This document shows positions 57,251 through 64,000 of a stretch of DNA of 64,000 bases, piece by piece. Positions within the stretch are counted from its first letter, which is position 1, and every line of letters starts with the position of its first letter. The notes under the pieces are model-generated. The model made no database searches. It saw only the letters and a list, made by a program, of their open reading frames with translations, and was not told the origin of the DNA. The stretch is from Nansenia antarctica (Eukaryota > Chordata > Actinopteri > Argentiniformes > Microstomatidae), in assembly GCA_963989245.1 (NCBI GenBank), contig OZ022339.1, positions 63,249,956-63,313,955 on the forward strand, written 5' to 3'. The position numbers were made by a program, and so were the translations under genes.

Positions 57251-58799
57251 ATCCTATACAAATGTGCTCTAACTTTTTCAGGATGGAGCTGCCAAAGTGA
57301 CTTGTATGACATGGGCGCCGAGTAATAGCAAATTTGCTGTATGCACGGTGGACAGAGTGGTCTTGCTTTACGACGAGCAAGGAGAGAGAAGAGATAAGTT
57401 CTCCACTAAGCCTGCAGACTCCAAGGTGAGTTAGCTACAGTACCCAGAGATGAGATGACAATGATCAAGTCTGACGTTCATGTGTTATCCTCTCAGTCTC
57501 ATTTATAAACAGTAAATTAGAGATCTGGCTTACTGTGCCCCACAACACAGAGCTTATGTATATTGCAGAAACACATTTGAACTGAATAGCAATGTTTTTA
57601 TGTAATTATTTTATGGTTTTTAATGTTCTTGCAGTATGGAAAGAAGAGCTATGTTGTCAAAGCAATGGCGTTTTCCCCTGACTCAACCAAAATAGCCATT
57701 GCCCAAACTGACAATATAATTTATGTCTACAAAATTGGAGAGGAATGGTAAGAACAACCTGCTTATTTGGGCACACCCATAGATTGATTGTGTACGTGTA
57801 TGTAATGTTGTCTTAGACAATATAATTCTAAGACAACTGTTAAATTGGTGCATTTGAGAGAGAAATCTTGAGAGATTTAGCTGCATTTTGTGTCAGATAT
57901 GATGTTTATCTCATTCTTCCTCACACAGGGGTGAGAAGAAAGTCATTTGTAACAAGTTTGTGCAGATGGTAAGTATCCACAGTTTTCCATGATTCAGGAT
58001 AACAATGAGCAAGCTCTCTTTTTTGAATGTATTTCATCAATAACAACACTCCATCTTAAATCCATCTCTATGAAGTGTTGAAGTGATATGCACATCCCAA
58101 GAAAATGTTTGTACCCAGTGCTAGGTAAAACAAATAATTAAGTAATTCCAAAGGCCAGCACACTGTATAGTCATGCTCCCTAGTTCTTTATTGCTGCACC
58201 TAACACGTTGAAAGTCTTACTTTACTTTTTGTTACAGAGTGCTCTGACATGTTTACTATGGCCTGCAGAGCATACTATTGTTTTTGGATTAGCTGAAGGA
58301 AAGGTAAGGCCTTAATGGTTTACTGTTTACTGTTAATGACACAGTAACAGTCCAGTTTATCAACTCTATATATTATTCAGCAGAAAACAAAGCACACATT
58401 ATATTTATGGTCATTTAGCTAGACCTCTCTCTCTCTCTCCTCATATTTCTCTCTCTCTCTCTTTCTCTCTCTGTCTCTCCCAGGTTCGTCTTGCTAACAC
58501 TAAAACAAACAAGTCATCTACCGTCTATGGAACAGAATCCTACGTTGTCTCACTGACATCAAAGTATGTAAAAAAAAATGTTTTGTTGTTGACTGTTTTC
58601 ATTTCACCATTCTCACTCAATCACTTAAGGTTACTGTATTAGTTGTCCTTCTCACACTAACGCTGAGCTCCTCCATATGGTAGTGTCTCTGGGAAGGGGA
58701 TCCTCTCAGGCCACGCCGATGGGACTGTGGTGAGATATTTCATTGATGATGAAGGCTCTGGAGAGTCTCAGGTACCTAAAACAGCCATTACATAATTTC

Positions 58800-58830
<31 letters not shown>

Positions 58831-61800
58831 TCCTTTATTTGTATAGCACTTTTCCTGCAAACGTTGCACTAAACGACCTGGGAACGACCTGGGAATTTTG
58901 TCTAAATCTGATTAGTCCAGTAAAACCATTATGCTCTTATGAATCTCCATCAATAAGCAACAGACTATTGATGCACGATGTGTATTGATCACTTATGTCT
59001 CTCCATGCTTTTCAAGGGCAAATTGCTGACCCACCCCTGCCCACCATACGCCCTGGCGTGGGGCACCAACAGTATCATGGTGGCTGGGTGTGATAAGAAG
59101 GTGGTTGCGTATGGCAAGGAGGGCCATGTCCTCCAGAGCTTCGACTACAGCCGCGACCGCTCAGAGAGAGAGTTCACGGTTGCCGCCACCAGCCCCAGTG
59201 GCCAATCAGTGGTCATCGGCAGCTATGACCGGTCAGTCTGGGTCAATAGAACAGCACTTTACTTTCATGGTTTTCATCAAATCAAATCGAATCAAATTTG
59301 TATTGGTATAGCGCATATCTCACAAATTGTGACCCAATGCGCTTCACAAAGCGCTGGTATTTATCTGATTAAAGAGGAAATTATGTAATTACCATAATTA
59401 CCAGGGTGCTTTCTGGTACTTTCTTCATCGGGTTCAACACAAGTGGTAACCAACTACACCTGATGTCAAATGTTGTGTACCAGTGCTTCTTTCAATTAAT
59501 CCCACCCCCCACACACCACTCCCCCCTCCCCAAAAAAGTAATTAAGTAATTCATTGGTAAATACAATTTTATTGCTATTTGACCCTGTGATTTCTAAGTA
59601 ACCACCCAACCTTGTAACTTCGGTGAAATAAAAGTGCAACCTCAGTTGTGTAATGTGATGTGTTTTAAGTGGAAGTCTTTCATCCAAGTGTCCTGATTGT
59701 GTTTCTTCTGTCCAATGTCGTTCCAGACTGAGGGTGTTTAACTGGGCTCCCAGGAAAGCTGTGTGGGAGGAGGCGTCGCCTAAAGAGATCCCCAACCTGT
59801 ACACGATCACCGCTCTGGCCTGGAAGAGGGACGGGTCACGCCTCTGTGCGGTCAGTTACCATGGGAACATGTGTACAACAGTCACCATGGGAATAATATC
59901 TGCAACAGTCATGACATGATCCTTGGCGGGGAAGATGCTTTTTCGTTGTAACAGATGTTCCACAGCTGTTCGATTCCCCCTGTGTGGATTAAGCTGCCAA
60001 GTTAATGCAGTTAGACAGTAGATTTATTCCTGGTGAACTTTGTTTACCTGTGTACAGTAGCTCTGATGTGAAGTCTTCAAGTTTTCTGGATGATGAAAAC
60101 CTGTTTGTATCCCCAACCATCTGTGCTCAGGGAACGCTGTGTGGGGGTGTCGAACAGTTTGACTGCTGCCTACGTAGGAGCATCTACAAGAACAAGTTTG
60201 AGATGACCTACGTGGGGCTGAGCCAGGTACGTCAAAGTCTTACAGCCTTTTGTATACAGTGCCCTCAGAGCAAAGGCAGGGGTAAAACTTTTGTTCATCT
60301 CTTAAAGAAAGTTACACTTTCCTTGAGTCCTGGAGTTATGGCTCTACACAAAGATGGGGCGGGTGGCTGTGGCTCAGGAGGTAGAGCCACTAATGATCTA
60401 ATAATCGCAAGGTCGGTGGTTCGATCCCCGGCTCCTCCTGTCCACGTGTCGAGGTGTCCTTTGGGCAAGACACTGAACCCCAAATTGCTCCCAATGAGCG
60501 GGCCGGCGCCTTGCTTGCTGCCATTGGTGTGTGAATGTGTGTGTGAATGGGTGAGTGAGAGGCCATTGTAAAGCGCTTTGGAATAAGGCGCTATAAGTGC
60601 AGTCCATTTAGATGGCTGTGTTGAAAAGTGGAGGATTCAACAGTGCCCACTCCCATCATAGATGTCCTGGCTGGGCCACTCTCCAGCCTTACTCCAGATC
60701 TGTTATGTGCTCTAGCCTTTACCTCCTGTAAACCATCTTTGCCTTACCAAACAAGATGGCAACAAGACAACAACAGTCATAGGAGTCAGCTTAGTAACCC
60801 CTTCCAAATCTGGGGACAGACTATAAGGGTCTGTATGATACCCTAATTGCACTACAGTGTGAAGCCGAGCTGAGCTTTACTGGGATGGCGTGGTTACTCC
60901 AGCATAGTTACCATAGTTACTAAAATAGGGCTGGAAAAGGACAATGTAAAAGAAAAACAGCGACAGCGAGAACAATATGGTTCCGGTCGGTGTAGTGTGT
61001 AAAGCCCCACAACCCTTATCAGGTAAACCTGTTATTATAAAACACTGGGGGCCGGTTTCACAGACAAGGCTTAAGTCTAGTCCTGGACTAAATCACACAT
61101 TCATTCGCCATTGAGGATGCTTTTTTAGTCTAGGTCAGGACTAGTCTTAATCTGCGTCCATCACCAAAACCGGCCCTGGGTGTAGTAAGGGTAGGTAGAC
61201 AACTAGGGCCTGTCTAACAAAGTGTGATGTTGCGGACCTTCTCCTGTCTCCCTCCAGGTGATAGTGAGGAACCTGTCCACGGGGATGCGCGTGGTGCTGA
61301 AGTCCTCCTACGGCTACGAGATAGACGAGGTGAAGATCATGGGCAAGGACCGCTACCTGGTGGCACACACCTCCGACACTCTGCTGCTGGGAGACACGCT
61401 CCTCAACAAGCTAAGTGAGGTAGGTACTCTATGATGACCAGACCTGATCTCTAACAAGCTCAGTGAGGTAGGTACTCTATGATGAGCAGAGAGAGGTTAG
61501 AGAGGTCGGCCAGCAATGGGTAGGTCGTTGGTTCCCAGGATCTGAGCTGGTGACTGAAGGGTTGCTGGCATCATATCTAAGGTGCCTACCACTGCCTTCC
61601 CTTGAGCAAGGCACTTAACCCCTAACTGCTCCAGGGGCACCGAAGATGGCTGACCCTGTGCTGAGAGCCCAGAGCTCTGTTCTCTCTGGGGGGAGACGTG
61701 TGCGTGAACTACATTTGGTTGTCTCAGAACTTGTGGTACTGGTCAATTATAATAAAGTTGAATCTTATCTCTGACCTGGTCTCTGATTTCTAGAACATAA

Positions 61801-62665
61801 CTAGATGAAGTTGCCCCCTAGATGCTGGTCTTGGACCAATTTAGTGGTTTTCTTCTGGAAGATTAATGTTAAAGAGGAAGAGGTAAGGTCATCCTAGATC
61901 TGTTCTAGGGAAGGGGAGGCTGGTGGAGGTAGAAATCGGAGGACGGGCTCGTTGTAATGCATGGAACAGAATGAGGAATAGTATCCAATGTGTGTTTCAT
62001 ACCATTCCACACACATTACAATGAGCCCGTCCTCCGATTTCTACCTCCACCAGCCTCCCCTATTATTTACGCCCCCCTGTCACCGTTGATAAATAGGCTA
62101 ATAAGACTTGTCTCTGATACGCGGGTCATATTACAAAGTGAGCGATTAGAAGAATCCAAACAGAAAGCTCCAGTGATTCCATATCGTCTGCTGACCCATG
62201 TCTATTGCAGGTCACCGTACACTCCTTTTCCTGTCTGAACCATGGCGGCATTATTTGCACGCCACAGCCAAAATATAAATTGCTCCATTAGAAGTTTCAG
62301 AGGAGGCGTTTTTTTAAAAACATTCTAATTAAAAGTTCAAGGGCTGTCACGGTTCAGCGTGCTAATCCTGTTTAATTGAGAGTTTTTCAAGGAGCCGTCG
62401 TCGCACACAAGGAGCTTGAGTGCCCCGTTGAAAATGACAAAAGCGATAATGGGCCAGGCTGCCTGCTGCGCTCTGTGGGTGTGTGTGTGTGTATGTGTGT
62501 TTGTTTCTGTATGTGTGCGTGCCTGTGTATGTTAGTGTTTGTTTCTGTGTGAGTGTGTCTGTGCGTGTGTGTGTGTGCACACACGTGTGTGTGTGTGTAT
62601 ACGTGTATATGTGTGTGTCTGTGTGTCTGTGTGTCTGTGTGTCTGTGTGTCTGTGTGTGTACTTG

Positions 62666-62707
<42 letters not shown>

Positions 62708-62770
62708 GTGGTGGAAAGCAGGGTGCATTGAAAATGACAAAAGTGATAATGGGCCAGGCTGGCTGCTGTG

Positions 62771-62824
<54 letters not shown>

Positions 62825-62951
62825 GTATGTGCATGTGAGTGTTTGTTTCTGTGTGAGTGTGTCTGTGCACGTGTGTGTGTGCACGAGTGTGTGTGTACGT
62901 GTATATGTTTGTCTGTGTGAGTGTGTGTGTCTATGTGTCTGTGTGTGTACT

Positions 62952-62985
<34 letters not shown>

Positions 62986-63282
62986 GTGGTGGAAAGCAGG
63001 GTGCAGCGAAGACGTGACTCTGCTTTTCTTTCAGGTGGCGTGGCAAGGCTCCGGGGGAAATGAGAAGTTCTTCTTTGAAAATGAAACGGTACGTTACCTT
63101 CCCCCCTGGCCCTTTAGCTTTGTCTGCATGTTGAATGGGCTCTTGTGAAGCGTTTCTGTCTCTCCGTAACTTTCAGCGGATGGAAACAGAATACAAATCG
63201 AGCTGTTAACTACCTGGCCTGTCTGTCTGCCGTTGCTGCTTGAATATAACACATTCACATTCACTTCCTCTCCTGGTTCCAG

Positions 63283-63350
<68 letters not shown>

Positions 63351-63667
63351 TTGACAACTTCCATGTACTATTGTTGTCATGCCAACGGTAGTCATAGAAG
63401 TTCAAGTTCGCTAAAAGCACAAGCAGATCTGGAGGCACAGTATGTAACCGAGTGTGAGTGTGAGTGCGGGTGTGAGTGTGTCAGTGCGAGTGTGTTGTCA
63501 GTAGTCAGTGCATGTTGAGTCAGCTGTTGAGTGGCTGGGATGTGTGTGATGTCACCCTGTCAGGTGTGTATGATCTTCAACGCCGGGGAGCTGACGCTGG
63601 TGGAGTACGGCAGCAAAGAGATCCTGGGGTCCGTGAGAACTGAGTTCATGAACCCTCATCTCATCAG
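56858..63667 (+). CDS. ift172: Intraflagellar transport protein 172, N-terminal WD-repeat region (gene continues past the window)
   Basis: Thirteen coding exons: 56858-56896, 57282-57425, 57635-57747, 57929-57968, 58238-58303, 58484-58563, 58684-58771, 59017-59231, 59727-59850, 60131-60226, 61258-61419, 63035-63088, 63564-63667. Phases agree and yield 441 residues plus two bases, starting MQLKHLKTLLTPQ. This is the start of the first WD40 propeller and most of the second; landmarks are AFSPDSTKIAIAQTDNI, ILSGHADGTVVRYF, TITALAWKRDGSRLC, GGVEQFDCCLRRSIYKNKFE and VRTEFMNPHLI. IFT172 is a subunit of the IFT-B complex and moves cargo in cilia; human IFT172 has 1,749 residues, so about a quarter is here. 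No disabling change is seen. Confidence 0.95.
60358..60609 (+). mobile_element. tRNA-derived SINE in IFT172 intron 10
   Basis: The head has TGGCTCAGGAGGTAGAGC and GGTTCGATCCCCGG; the body has TTGGGCAAGACACTGAACCC; the tail is AAAGCGCTTTGGAATAAGGC. Short duplications AGATGG at 60352-60357 and 60610-60615. It is typical of a widespread fish SINE type with an L2-like tail. Confidence 0.85.
61047..61177. mobile_element. Palindromic MITE (family M2), copy 2
   Basis: GGGCCGGTTTCACAGACAAG at the left and CTTAATCTGCGTCC..AAAACCGGCCC at the right; interior shared with 22989-23111. It is 80 bases upstream of IFT172 exon 11. Confidence 0.75.
61508..61787 (+). mobile_element. SINE with L2-type tail, IFT172 intron 11
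   Basis: Contains CCTTGAGCAAGGCACTTAAC and AACTGCTCCAGGGGCACCG, a conserved central part of vertebrate SINEs, and ends TATAATAAAGTTGAATCT. The tRNA head is degenerate. Confidence 0.65.
61912..62061. mobile_element. Palindromic MITE (family M3), copy 2
   Basis: Arms AGGGGAGGCTGGTGGAGGTA and the inverse at the right end (TACCTCCACCAGCCTCCCC). Same family as 43321-43474. Confidence 0.85.
62425..63005. repeat. Tandem duplication of a TG-rich unit of about 290 bp
   Basis: GAAAATGACAAAAGCGATAA plus GGGCCAGGCTG occurs at about 62428 and, with one change, at about 62728; GTAATGTGGTGGAAAGCAGG occurs at about 62702 and 62981. Between them run long impure TG tracts. Frames across it encode only Cys-Val or His-Thr repeats. 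It ends 30 bases before IFT172 exon 12. Confidence 0.8.
63287..63349. repeat. (TG)n microsatellite, IFT172 intron 12
   Basis: A pure TG tract of about 30 units. Confidence 0.95.
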
Positions 63668-64000
63668 GTTGGTTCCCACCTACTCCACCCCTCATCCAGT
63701 GCTACACACCATATCTCCTCTAAGAAACCCAAACCAATACTGCCTGTACTCTAAACATAAACAGATTGTAAATGATTTAATTATTACATGACTATTAAAA
63801 ATGTATATTCCCCCCCAAAAAGGCATAAGTAACTCCCTTAATGGTACTAGAAGGCAGATGATTATGAGTTTTCTCAATTGCTTTATGCGCCCACCCATCA
63901 GGAGTCATAAACCGTAATGTGTGAAAATGTCCACTAGATGGTAGTCTTGAGCTTCCATTTGAGATGACAGGTCCACTTAAAGAGAATCCAGAAGCAGGAG

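Overview
This window is nuclear DNA from a ray-finned fish. Genes are split into many short exons with GT-AG introns, the two recognisable genes match vertebrate CAD and IFT172 almost codon for codon, and the space between exons is full of fish-type repeats (Tc1, hAT and PIF/Harbinger-like DNA transposons, tRNA-derived SINEs, L2-type and restriction-endonuclease-type LINEs, palindromic MITEs, long CA/TG microsatellites). I cannot name the species. CAD and IFT172 also lie in the same segment of human chromosome 2p23, so their proximity here looks like ancestral linkage.

Layout. 1-3.2 kb: a decayed Tc1-like transposon broken by three other elements. 3.2-6.5 kb: non-coding DNA with a palindromic element that carries telomere-like repeats and two copies of a 140-bp MITE. 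7,288-40,578 (minus strand): the complete CAD gene, for which I mapped 43 coding exons with consistent phases and a predicted protein of 2,231 residues. CAD carries the first three steps of de novo pyrimidine synthesis in one cytosolic protein: glutaminase plus carbamoyl-phosphate synthetase, then dihydroorotase, then aspartate transcarbamylase at the C-terminus. Its introns hold a deeply nested transposon stack (26.9-31.5 kb), a second nested element (33.7-35.7 kb), a 35-bp minisatellite touching exon 8, and TG-repeat tracts at many 3' splice sites. A CACGTG E-box lies about 120 bp upstream of the start codon.

40.6-43.5 kb: MITEs and a PIF/Harbinger-like element. 43.96-51.07 kb (plus): an unrecognised multi-exon coding locus with several frame breaks, split by a 2.9-kb hAT element with an intact 8-bp target duplication; that hAT is itself split by a SINE. 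51.2-56.3 kb: a retroelement graveyard (L2-type reverse transcriptase, Tc1, an RLE-type LINE C-terminal ORF, a Ty3/gypsy integrase piece), plus a second telomere-repeat palindrome and a half copy. 56,858 to the window edge (plus): the first 13 coding exons of IFT172, a ciliary transport gene, giving 441 residues of its N-terminal WD-repeat region; the gene continues beyond the window.

Nothing here looks like a new enzymatic system. The strongest unexplained items are the palindromic elements carrying telomere repeats, the nested transposon stack with a readable order of insertion, the two PIF-like elements that share a core but have different termini, and the unidentified gene interrupted by hAT.
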